A stretch of 10,792 nucleotides of DNA from Pinguiococcus pyrenoidosus (taxonomy: Eukaryota; Sar; Pinguiophyceae; Pinguiochrysidales; Pinguiochrysidaceae): the NCBI GenBank assembly GCA_019677205.1, contig JAAMXY010001293.1, positions 3,151 through 13,942 of the forward strand, in the 5' to 3' direction. The stretch's first letter is position 1; every line of letters starts with the position of its first letter. Below the pieces are notes generated by a model. That model searched no databases, was not told the DNA's origin, and saw nothing but the letters and a program-made list of their open reading frames with translations. The position numbers were made by a program, and so were the translations under genes. Below are positions 1-6,893 of the stretch, in pieces.

Positions 1-7
1 CCCTCAG

Positions 8-523
8 GAGCTTCCGGTGCCGAATCCAAGCCAACTGGAGCGAGGGACGCCGCCTGCCGAGCAGACTCGCGAGACGCCTGACAGGTCCGAGGTCGACTGG
101 GGTGGCGACAGGGACCTGCTCAGGATGCTCCCAAGCTGGCGGCCAGATTCGTGGGCCGCGCAGCTTCGGCGTCAGGAGCAAGAGCGGGCAAGGCAGGAGC
201 GAAGGCGGGCCGAGCTGGCGGCGCGAAGAGCTCAGGAGCAAGCCTTCTTGGAATCCGAGGCCGTCAAGAAAATGATGGAGCGTCGGCGGATGGAGAGGTA
301 TTGGCACCTTGCGCTGCCGAGACGGAGCCGCTGGGTCGTCGATCCCCTGAATGTGGCCAAAGAGAGCGAGCTGAAAAGCCACATTGAGAGGAATCCACCG
401 CTGCGTGGTACACTACGTCGCTCCTTCGCTTCGGAAAGTGTATCAAAAACCGAGCAGCTGCTCCGCCTCTGTCAGGGCGACGTGGAGACAGTCAATCCGT
501 GGCGTAGCGCAGATGAGACTTAG
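8..523 (+). CDS. 3' end of an unidentified coiled-coil protein gene (partial)
   Basis: This is a plus-strand frame open from the left edge to a TAG at 521-523. The window begins CCCTCAG followed by G, which looks like a 3' splice site, so this is probably the last exon and coding would start at 8 (about 171 codons). There is no good ATG near the left edge, so the gene begins outside the window. The visible part has a Pro/Glu-rich segment, then a long Arg/Glu/Gln/Ala-rich helix (for example RRQEQERARQERRRAELAAR) likely to form a coiled coil, a short Arg/Met stretch, and a C-terminal tail ending NPWRSADET. I do not recognise a family. It ends 110 nt before the end of the convergent DUF4336 gene. 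Reality as a coding exon is supported by length, high-GC codon use and the acceptor-like start; function is unknown. Confidence 0.6.
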   Translation, partial: ELPVPNPSQLERGTPPAEQTRETPDRSEVDWGGDRDLLRMLPSWRPDSWAAQLRRQEQERARQERRRAELAARRAQEQAFLESEAVKKMMERRRMERYWHLALPRRSRWVVDPLNVAKESELKSHIERNPPLRGTLRRSFASESVSKTEQLLRLCQGDVETVNPWRSADET

Positions 524-633
524 ATGCTCAAACGAGAACGAAGGCAGGCACTTGTGCTGCACTGCGAGATGCAATCGATGAAGGAACCGAGATGCTCTGC
601 TTGATTCTGACGGCATTTACGGCGTGATTCCAC
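524..633. other. Short tail-to-tail intergenic spacer
   Basis: There are 110 nt between two convergent stop codons (plus gene at 523, minus gene at 634). The spacer must hold both 3' UTRs and cleavage sites, so the two transcripts may overlap. No AATAAA-type signal is visible on either strand. Confidence 0.6.
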
Positions 634-2959
634 TCATCTTTTCACCGGCGGCATCGCTGGAAAGGTCGTGCCAGACTTGGTCAAGCTGTCCGAGGTTTCG
701 CGCAGAAACTCACAGTCCTCGTCGAGTGGCTTCGGAGACGCGGCCTTAGCTGTTCGATTGCATGGAAGTCAGTTCACGCACCGACGCGATCTACGACACA
801 AAGCACAAGAAGGGGAGGCACATGCAGACAGGAAAAAGACACATGCCCACAGAGAATCGTACCGTTGAAGAGCTCGAAGAGGGGTAGCTTCATCGCCGGG
901 TCCTCGATGAGGAAGTCAAACGCTTTCCGGAAATCCCTCGGTGACGCGGCAACCGGCGCGTCCAAGTGGGCAGGCACGACCTGCGAGCATCAGACACTCA
1001 GCTCGCTTGCCGCGGCGACCGTGCAGGTGTTGGAGAGGAGAGGAGGAGCCGCACCTTGTTGAAATCCCATTCGCAAATCTCATCTACCCAGTCTAGCACT
1101 TCAGCGGGCTTTCTATTGAAGATAAGCTCCTTGAGGATCGGGGCGACCTAGACAGCGAAGCGTCAGTCGTTTCGAGATGTACTTGCCGCCAAACGAACTT
1201 GCTTTCTGCGCACCTGAAGGCGCCCATTTCCGCGCAGTGCTTCGAAGCTTGCTTGCCAGCCGTCCTGCCAGGCGAAGGGATAGAGCCCGCCCCACCCTAG
1301 ACCCTTCATTGGATTCTTCTTCGCTTCAGCAAATGCTTCCTGTTCCCCGCAAGCGCATTGCGTCTCAGCGCCGACAACGGCAGATCAAGAACTGCGTTGT
1401 GCACTCCGCGTACCGGCCACGTCCTGACGTCCAGCTTCGCTGGCTGGAAGAAAAATCCGAACAAGGCGATGCGCTGCCAACCTGCACGAGTCGACGGGAA
1501 AAACAGAACCGTTACGCGCGCTCTCCTGCCACAGCCGCCTTCTTCGTGCCTAGACAGCCACTCACCCTTTCGTCGTGCTTGTGCAGAGTCTTGGACTGTG
1601 TCGAAGGCATCGTCTTTTGCGTGGAAGAGCAGCGGCCTTTGGTGGCATAACCCTTAGTACCGTCTCCTTTCCGGTGGCGAATCGGAATGTCTATGTGCAG
1701 CACCCACCTTGGATCGTCTTGCAGAATGGGAGGAGGATCGTTGGGAATCGAAACAACTGCGTCCGTTACCAGCAGCGTCCGCGACGGCCTGGCGACAAGC
1801 CCGATGGGATTCCTGGTCCTGAGAAAACGCTCTCGAGCTCGAGCTCGAGCTCGTTCATCCTCACCTGTGGTAGAACGCAGCCTCCTCAAATCCCCCGCCA
1901 GCGCCTTTCGATAGAAGGGGACCGAGGCAGACGTGATCCAGTTCTCCATCTGCCGCCCAAGGCACCTGAAATTGAACCAGTCGTGGAGGAAAAAGAAAGA
2001 CGAAGAGAAATCATACAAAACGCATTAGACACAAAGAGGTTCGACGAACGCTCCGTGCCTCCGCAAGCATAGTGCATACCGTCTCCTTGCCCGACCCGAC
2101 GCTGCTCGAAGGTGGGAGGGAGCTAAACTTGCGGAAGCCAAAGCCAAGGAACGACAGCGGAAGCTGGACGGGGAAGCTCCACTGATCCGGCACCACCCAG
2201 GCGGACGCCTCGGGAAAGGCGTTGGCGAATGGTCCTAGGAGATGAGAAACGGACGAGCCTTCAGGCGAAGGAGGGCCGCTGCCGGACTCTAGCTCCAATT
2301 CACAATCACCTGCAAAGACCTTGTGCTCTACGGCAGTGGTCGGAAGGACGATGTACTTGACTTCGCCATACTTGCTCTCCAGCTCCCTGTCGAGTCGTTC
2401 AGCTCTTCGCACCTCCCGATTCCGCAACCTGGCTGTAAGAGATCGGCTCACCTCATTGTCCGGAGCACCTCTTTGGTGGGCGCCACCGGCGCGTAGACGA
2501 AGAGGCCACCGCTGTCAAGTCGGATCACCGTCATCCGCACGGGGACCTACAGACCTTGGTCAGCTGGGCTTCCACCTCCTCAGCGCCTTCCTTTGCTCAA
2601 TTTACCTGCACATAGAGAATCCCCTGCTTCTGCTCGAACAGCCACATGCGTCCTTTGGCCACCTCTCGAACCACCGTCTTCCGACGGCTGTAAGGGGCGA
2701 TGGGAAGGGCCGGCCAGAGCTTGTAGAACGTCTCCTCCGACGCCGCGGGCTCCGCCGGTACTTCGATTTGGGTGATCTCGCTGCTCGCCCGGAGCGCCCG
2801 CAGTCTCGAGGAAGCCGCACCCGACGAAAAGGGCCTCGGAATGCGGGAGCTGCCCCGCAAACACCGGGAGCTCTGCAAAACGCTCAGCGCTTCACAAGAT
2901 ACCAACAGCCAGGCGACCGCAACAACCGCAGCAGCAGCTCTCATCGGCCTTCCAACCAT
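634..2959 (-). CDS. DUF4336 family protein, probably plastid-targeted (12 exons, 472 aa)
   Basis: Exons on the minus strand: 2959-2606, 2546-2452, 2386-2310, 2234-2080, 1965-1865, 1788-1708, 1636-1566, 1481-1414, 1303-1214, 1147-1055, 980-863, 749-634 (TGA 636-634). All 11 introns are GT-AG (59-114 nt) and every join keeps frame. The product follows the DUF4336 motif order: PYSRRKTVVREV (~89), EQKQGILYV (~109), VPVRMTV and VYAPVAPT (119-142), KYIVLPTTAVEHKVF (160-174), PDQWSFPVQLPL (~190), RPSRTLLVTDAVVSIP (261-276), LLFHAKDDAFD (~290), GWQRIALFGFFFQP (312-325), DGWQASFEALRG (~348), VAPILKELIFNR (365-376), VVPAHLDAPVAASPRDFR (396-413). The first ~25 residues form a signal peptide ending near CEA-LS, followed by a Ser/Arg-rich stretch, as in a bipartite plastid presequence. 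The family occurs in cyanobacteria, plants and algae; its biochemical role is not established. ATG 2944 is an alternative start. Exon 3 could begin at other AGs (23- or 47-nt intron), but the 65-nt intron gives the family spacing. Confidence 0.88.
1830..1853. repeat. CTCGAG/GAGCTC palindromic microrepeat inside an intron
   Basis: Three to four tandem units of the self-complementary hexamer (CTCGAG) include a perfect 20-nt inverted repeat at 1834-1853. It lies wholly inside the DUF4336 intron at 1864-1789, 11 nt from its 5' splice site, and could fold into a hairpin in the pre-mRNA or extrude in DNA. Confidence 0.85.
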
Positions 2960-3218
2960 GCCTGGCTCTTCGCCTACGGCGTTTCACTATCCCAGCAACT
3001 AGGCCAGAGGCGTAAAGGGCGGCTACGACGGCCGAACTTCGCCCGAAACGAAGTGGAGACCCTTTTTGACGTGGCGTCTGGGGCCTTCTTTCGCGTAGTC
3101 TATGCAGGTAGACCGGGCGATTCGGACAGGCGTGGAGACTTCCCGCGCGGAACAAAAATGTAGCCACTGGGGCTTGCGCACTGCCTTGGCAAATTCAAAC
3201 GCAAACCGCCAAGAAATG

Positions 3219-3227
3219 GCGCGAAAA
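3219..3227 (-). promoter_or_regulatory. E2F-like motif GCGCGAAAA
   Basis: GCGCGAAAA is the reverse complement of TTTTCGCGC and fits the E2F/DP consensus TTTSSCGC. It lies about 270 nt upstream of the CCDC25 ATG and 260 nt upstream of the DUF4336 ATG. The match is direct; the binding factor is inferred. Confidence 0.35.
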
Positions 3228-3379
3228 AGGCCGTCGCTACGTCGGCGGAGGGTTTCTCCGCTACGTGGGCTCCGAGTGGTTCTCTGACTATTTCGCTGAC
3301 CAGGAGCCCCCCAGATGTTCATTGACTTTCCCGTAGGGCGGTTTGAGACTCGAGGGAAAGCTGGCTTCCATCCGTCACA

Positions 3380-3389
3380 TTTTGGCGCC
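3380..3389 (+). promoter_or_regulatory. E2F-like motif TTTTGGCGCC
   Basis: TTTTGGCGCC matches TTTSSCGC and lies about 100 nt upstream of the CCDC25 ATG, in the same divergent promoter as a second E2F-like site. A motif match only. Confidence 0.35.
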
Positions 3390-3487
3390 ATCGCTGTCCT
3401 CCTCGTTTGTCCCTCTCTCGCCTCTCGAGACGCGATAGGTTACTGGCTGTAACCCCGCTAGCCTCGAGTTTGGAGCGTCGGGACGCG

Positions 3488-4260
3488 ATGGTGTTCTACT
3501 ACACCACGAGCGAGGGGTACATGATGTACATGGGGCGCGACAAGTTTGAGAACGAGGACTTGATCCGCTACGGCTGGCCGGAGGACGTCTGGTTCCACGT
3601 GGACAACTTCAGCAGCGCGCATGTCTATCTCCGCATGGAGCGCGGAATGACGCTGGATGATCTGTCCGAGGAGACCATTCAAGAATGCGCGGTCATGGTC
3701 AAGGCCAACTCCATCGAGGGCTCCAAGCAGAAGCGGGTGGACGTCGTCTACACCCGCTGGAAGAACCTGCACAAGACGCCGGCCATGGACGTCGGGGCGG
3801 TGGGCTTCAAGGATTCAAGTAGGGTAAGGAGCCGAGTCGAGCCTACTGCTTCGTAGTTTGGAGGACCGCAGCGGCGTGCTGCGATGGCGGCTGAGAGGCG
3901 AGTTGATCGAGCTTCGTCCGTCGTGATTGACCTGTGGCTCTTCCTGACCAGGTCCGGACGACCACGGCGGAGAAGAACAATGCCATAGTGAATGAGCTGA
4001 ACCGTACGCGAGAAGAGCGGTCTCCGGACTTGGAGGCCGAGCAGGCCGAGCGCGCCGCCGAGTGGCGACGCGAGCAGAAGCGGAAGAAGCAGGAAGAGGC
4101 TCAGCGAGAGAAGGAGGAACGGCGACGGCGTGAGGAGGAGAAGAAGCTGCGCACCTATGAGGGACTCGTAGACAATGAGGAGCAGAAGACCTACAACGAC
4201 GAGCACGGCGCTAGTGAAGATCAGAGTGCAGCGGTAGCATACGAAGATGACTTCATGTGA
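3488..4260 (+). CDS. CCDC25: CCDC25 homologue, stand-alone NFACT-R (DUF814) protein, 214 aa
   Basis: Two exons, 3488-3823 and 3952-4260 (TGA 4258-4260), are joined across a 128-nt intron (AGG/GTAAGG...CCAG/GTCCGG, phase 0). The start MVFYYTT is the family start and the first usable ATG. Residues 1-112 are the NFACT-R domain, with the very conserved DLIRYGWPEDVWFHVD (24-39), SSAHVYLRM (42-50), VKANSIEG (71-78), VDVVYTRWKNLHKT (84-97) and MDVGAVGF (100-107). Exon 2 gives the typical Arg/Glu/Lys coiled coil and ends in an acidic tail DDFM, much like the animal protein. Length is close to human CCDC25 (208 aa). NFACT-R domains also occur in ribosome quality-control factors of the Rqc2/NEMF group; the human protein has been reported as an extracellular-DNA sensor, but the ancestral role in algae is unclear. 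It is head-to-head with the DUF4336 gene and ends 106 nt from the convergent FKBP-CS gene. Confidence 0.95.
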
Positions 4261-4366
4261 TTGCAGCCTGAAAATCAACGAAGCCCGGTTCCGATCGAAT
4301 CTGCTTTGCAGCCGAGGTTGTCGCTCGTCGCCGCCGAAGTCTTTCCCCCCAGAACAGATGAAGCCA
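4261..4366. other. Short tail-to-tail spacer between CCDC25 and FKBP-CS genes
   Basis: There are 106 nt between the two convergent stop codons. Nothing recognisable is in it; both 3' UTRs must lie here or overlap the opposite gene. Confidence 0.6.
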
Positions 4367-6063
4367 TCACTCCTCGCGGAACACTTCGCCCCATATCTTA
4401 TCATCGGGCGGAGACTTGCTTATCTCTAGATGGACGCACCACCAAGGCGCACTCTCTTCGGACGCCTCCTGCGCGGGGCCAGTCGAAACGGGAGTCGGCG
4501 CCCATCGACGGTCGCGAAAATGATCCGGATCCAAGGTCCAGAAGCTGTCGCCGACACGGATCCTGAGGGGTCACAGAGTGTTGGATGAGCATCGAGGTCG
4601 TCTTCCTCTCCCGAACAGCAGCATCTCTCAGCGATTGCCTACCGGCCAACAGTGTGCTTGAAAGGAAGGGCGTGCTCATTGGCAACGCTTACGGCGATCC
4701 CGTTGCGCGACAAGCTGCAGTGGACGTCCGCCTTTGTCGTGCCAGCGGGCACTACAGGAGCAATAGCTTGGTCGGTGAGGGATGCGTGCAGTGCTGGCGG
4801 CGGACCAGCAAGGCCGTTTACCTGGGATGTAGAGATCTATACCATCTCGTCGTTCCGTGAACTCGTAGGCAGGCGGATGCTCCAGCCCGCTGCTCTCGTC
4901 AGCACCAGCCGCTCCACGAGACACCCCTTGCAAGCGAAAGGTTGCGCTCACATTGCGGCGCATCTGTTCCACAACCTCCGGATCCAGAATGGGCGTTTTT
5001 GCCTTGTTGGCGTGCTCCTCCTCGGCTCGCACGTTTGCATCCACGGCGTCTTCAACGTCCGGCTGCTCGGAGGACATCATCATCCTGCCAAGTGACGTGT
5101 CCGGATCCTCGAGCTGCATCCTCAGCTCCTTGATATCCTCACTCTCCTCGGTGGAATCTGCAGGGATCTCGTAGGTACCAGGCGCCGCATCTGGAATGGT
5201 CTGCCGCAGCTTCTCAACAGTAGCATCGTCCGCATCCCCGAGGCTCACGTCCACAATGTCCTCAGCGTCTTCGCCGCCGCCATCACTAGGACGTGTCCCC
5301 GGCAAGTTGAGATGCCTTTCAAGCATTTGGAGGATAGCGCTAGAGATTCTGTACGTACTCGTCAACCTCTACGTCACCCACGACGCCGCCCATCGGGCTC
5401 CGCCATCCCGTCAGCTCCAGATCGAAGACCACAGCTTCCTACGACGGCCGCAGAGAGAAATCCATTGGTGAGCATTGAAGCCCCGGTCTCTCCCACGCAC
5501 GACACAAAGCACCAAGCAAGGAGCACACAGCACAATAGCGAAATACGTTACCCCGGGGGGGAAGAGGGGCTGTGCGCCCTCCTCTCCAAAGGCTCTCCTG
5601 AGAACACGGGGGTTTGGCCGCGTCAATCTCGTTTAAAGTCAAGTGCAAAGCCTTGACGCCCCTACCTTGCTTCGGCCCAGATGCGGCACCGCTGCCCCAG
5701 ACACATCTGCGGAATCGCCTTCTCCCAGGCGGAAATCCCATCTGGAGGGTCCGCGCCAATGGTAAAGCTGTAGAGCTGATCCCCGACAAACACATGCTCG
5801 CCCTCCGCCGCCTCCGCCAGCGACACGTTGAACTTCAACGACACCCGATCTCCGTCAGTTGGCCGGCGGTGGTGAAGCGCGTGCTCAGGAGGCGAGGAGA
5901 GGTCCATGGTGGCGCTACCGTCACCAAAGAGGTCCGACGAGACGCGCAACTTGAGCCTGGCGCTTCGCGGCCGCGCACTTCGCCGTGGAGAGGGCCAACT
6001 CCCAGCACACCTTGCATGGAGAGCGAGCCCGAGGAGTAGGGTGGCAACATTCAGAGGCGGCAT
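4367..6063 (-). CDS. FKBP-type domain plus CS/p23-like domain fusion protein (6 exons, 430 aa)
   Basis: Exons on the minus strand: 6063-5666, 5597-5552 (46-nt microexon), 5438-5359, 5285-4822, 4751-4643, 4562-4367 (TGA 4369-4367). All introns are GT-AG and all joins keep frame. Residues 1-20 are a signal peptide, followed by a basic Ser/Arg-rich stretch (23-43) resembling a plastid transit region. Residues ~70-160 read as an FKBP fold: GDRVSLKF, YSFTIG, ISAWEKAIPQMCLGQR (110-125), RAFGEEG (134-140), FPPGEAVVFDLELTGW (145-160). The FKBP12-type Phe-Asp pair is not kept (HVFVGDQ instead) and the YG tyrosine is Phe, so isomerase activity may be weak. Residues ~170-310 are an acidic linker; ~312-430 are CS/p23-like: YEFTERRDGIDLYIP, VPAGTTKADVHCSLSRNGIA, VGDSFWTLD, CVHLEISK, KIWGEVF, with a Pro/Glu insert. 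FKBP and CS domains are both known from Hsp90 co-chaperones; that role here is inference. The 5358-5286 intron is the least certain: 43- or 19-nt versions also keep frame. Confidence 0.82.
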
Positions 6064-6078
6064 CGCTTCGCTTCGATA

Positions 6079-6084
6079 CTACAT
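6079..6084 (-). promoter_or_regulatory. Start-stop minimal uORF (ATGTAG) ahead of the FKBP-CS gene
   Basis: On the minus strand ATG is directly followed by TAG, and it ends 15 nt before the FKBP-CS start codon at 6063. If the 5' UTR includes it, ribosomes could pause there. The transcription start is unknown. Confidence 0.35.
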
Positions 6085-6218
6085 GCGAGCTTGTGCGGCG
6101 CAAGAGACGCATCCGCACCCCAAGAAGGCGCGAAGATGGCCTCCAAATTCTTTCGCTCCGTATCGAAACCGAGCGTGCTGAAGCATGAAAACAAGTCAGA
6201 AGTTCAAGGGCGCGCGGT

Positions 6219-6227
6219 GCGCGAAAA
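6219..6227 (-). promoter_or_regulatory. E2F-like motif GCGCGAAAA
   Basis: The 9-mer is identical to the one at 3219-3227 in the other divergent promoter, and lies 14-22 nt from the CCAATCA pair. It fits TTTSSCGC on the minus strand. A motif match only. Confidence 0.35.
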
Positions 6228-6240
6228 CCGCGGACAGATG

Positions 6241-6257
6241 CCAATCACGTCCAATCA
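6241..6257 (+). promoter_or_regulatory. Tandem CCAAT boxes, CCAATCA-CGT-CCAATCA
   Basis: Two identical CCAATCA heptamers have starts 10 nt apart, one DNA helical turn, in the middle of the 374-nt divergent region. CCAAT is the binding core of the conserved NF-Y complex, and closely spaced pairs are typical of bidirectional promoters. Binding is inferred. Confidence 0.5.
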
Positions 6258-6437
6258 TCGACGCGCTCAGGATTCGACAATGGGCGACGTCCGCCGCTGC
6301 CCGAATCACAGTCCGAGGACCGTTGAAGCCCTGCACCACCCTACGGCCAAATAAGCGAGCGCGTGGCTCCCAAATCGTTCTGCGCACCCTGTTTGCGGCT
6401 TGCGCCCCTCTCACCACCGAGGCGCCGCACCAGAAGC

Positions 6438-6893
6438 ATGGGCGCTTCGCTCTCCGCGTCCGAGGCGGATCTGGGTGACCGGTTCGTGCTCTCATGCGTG
6501 GCAGCGCGCTGTGTGGCGCTCGGGGACGAGCGCGGAGACGCCGCGGAAGGCTCTGAAACGGCGGGCGCGCGCGCGGCGGCTTCGGCGAGGGCCGACGGAG
6601 CGATGCTCACTCGCAATCTCACCAAGGATGACTTGAAGCGAGAGCTGCAGCGGGAGAGCAGCGACATGGAGCGTCGCATCGCCGAGGTCCAAAGAGACTT
6701 CGCGAGACAGCAAGACGCGGCTGTGCAGAGACCGCCGCAAGCCGGCCTGTGTGTCTGTGGCTACGCCGATGACGACGAAGACGTCCGCGCCGCGTGGCAG
6801 AACTATCCGGCGCCCGTGGACGCAAATCTGGAGCTAGACGTGCATGGAAGGGCTGCGCTGGCAACGAGCAGCTGGGGCGTTCGGGAAACATGA
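6438..6893 (+). CDS. Hypothetical 151-aa protein with likely N-myristoylation signal
   Basis: An open frame runs from ATG 6438 (context AGAAGCATGG) to TGA 6891-6893. The frame stays open upstream to 6363, but no earlier ATG precedes. The product starts MGASLSASE: Gly2 and Ser6 fit the N-myristoylation pattern MGxxxS, which would tether the protein to a membrane. An Ala/Glu-rich low-complexity part follows, then a charged helix likely to form a coiled coil (DDLKRELQRESSDMERRIAE, about residues 62-81, continuing to ~95), then an acidic segment with LCVCGYADDDED. I do not recognise a family. The myristoylated-N-terminus plus coiled-coil plan recalls MICOS subunit MIC19, but there is no twin CX9C motif, so that is not claimed. 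It is divergent from the FKBP-CS gene and convergent with GH81. It could be a single-exon gene or the first exon of a longer one. Confidence 0.5.
   Translation: MGASLSASEADLGDRFVLSCVAARCVALGDERGDAAEGSETAGARAAASARADGAMLTRNLTKDDLKRELQRESSDMERRIAEVQRDFARQQDAAVQRPPQAGLCVCGYADDDEDVRAAWQNYPAPVDANLELDVHGRAALATSSWGVRET

Larger units (their letters stand above)
2960..3487. promoter_or_regulatory. Divergent (bidirectional) promoter region between DUF4336 and CCDC25
   Basis: This is 528 nt between the start codons of two head-to-head genes. No convincing coding exon lies in it; the open frames here lack family features and are mutually overlapping. It has no clear TATA box. Two E2F-like motifs (3219-3227 and 3380-3389) and two copies of CGCTACGT (3235-3242 and 3259-3266, 24 nt apart) stand out. 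An ATG at 3315 opens a 45-codon frame that ends before the CCDC25 start and would be a uORF if transcription begins upstream of it. Confidence 0.5.
6064..6437. promoter_or_regulatory. Divergent promoter region between the FKBP-CS gene and the 151-aa ORF
   Basis: These 374 nt separate two head-to-head start codons. The region carries two CCAATCA copies 10 nt apart (6241-6247, 6251-6257), an E2F-like GCGCGAAAA (6219-6227) and, toward the minus gene, an ATG-TAG start-stop element (6084-6079). No TATA box or coding exon is recognised. The clustering of promoter-type motifs around 6219-6257 suggests the core of a shared promoter. Confidence 0.5.

Noticed and set aside
2387-2451. A very short 23-nt intron (and, at 5358, a 19-nt one), which would be remarkable
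   Set aside because: Both keep frame and end in AG, but longer alternatives (65 nt and 73 nt) also keep frame and match the size of the other introns. For DUF4336 the 65-nt version gives the family spacing from VAPT to KYIVLPT.
2321-3163. A 280-codon plus-strand open frame
   Set aside because: It overlaps exons and introns of the DUF4336 gene on the other strand and reads as Arg/Ser-rich sequence with no recognisable motif.
3023-3391. A 122-codon minus-strand frame in the DUF4336/CCDC25 promoter region
   Set aside because: Lys/Arg/Trp-scattered sequence with no domain; overlapping frames on both strands are equally open, which is typical of GC-rich intergenic DNA.
3748-4404. A 218-codon minus-strand frame with a Leu-rich stretch that looks like membrane segments
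   Set aside because: The Leu run is the complement of the Glu/Arg/Lys coiled-coil codons of CCDC25 exon 2, so it is an antisense artefact.
6438-6893. Possible MIC19 (MICOS) homologue
   Set aside because: A myristoylated start and coiled coil fit, but the C-terminal twin CX9C motif of that family is missing, so the name is not justified.
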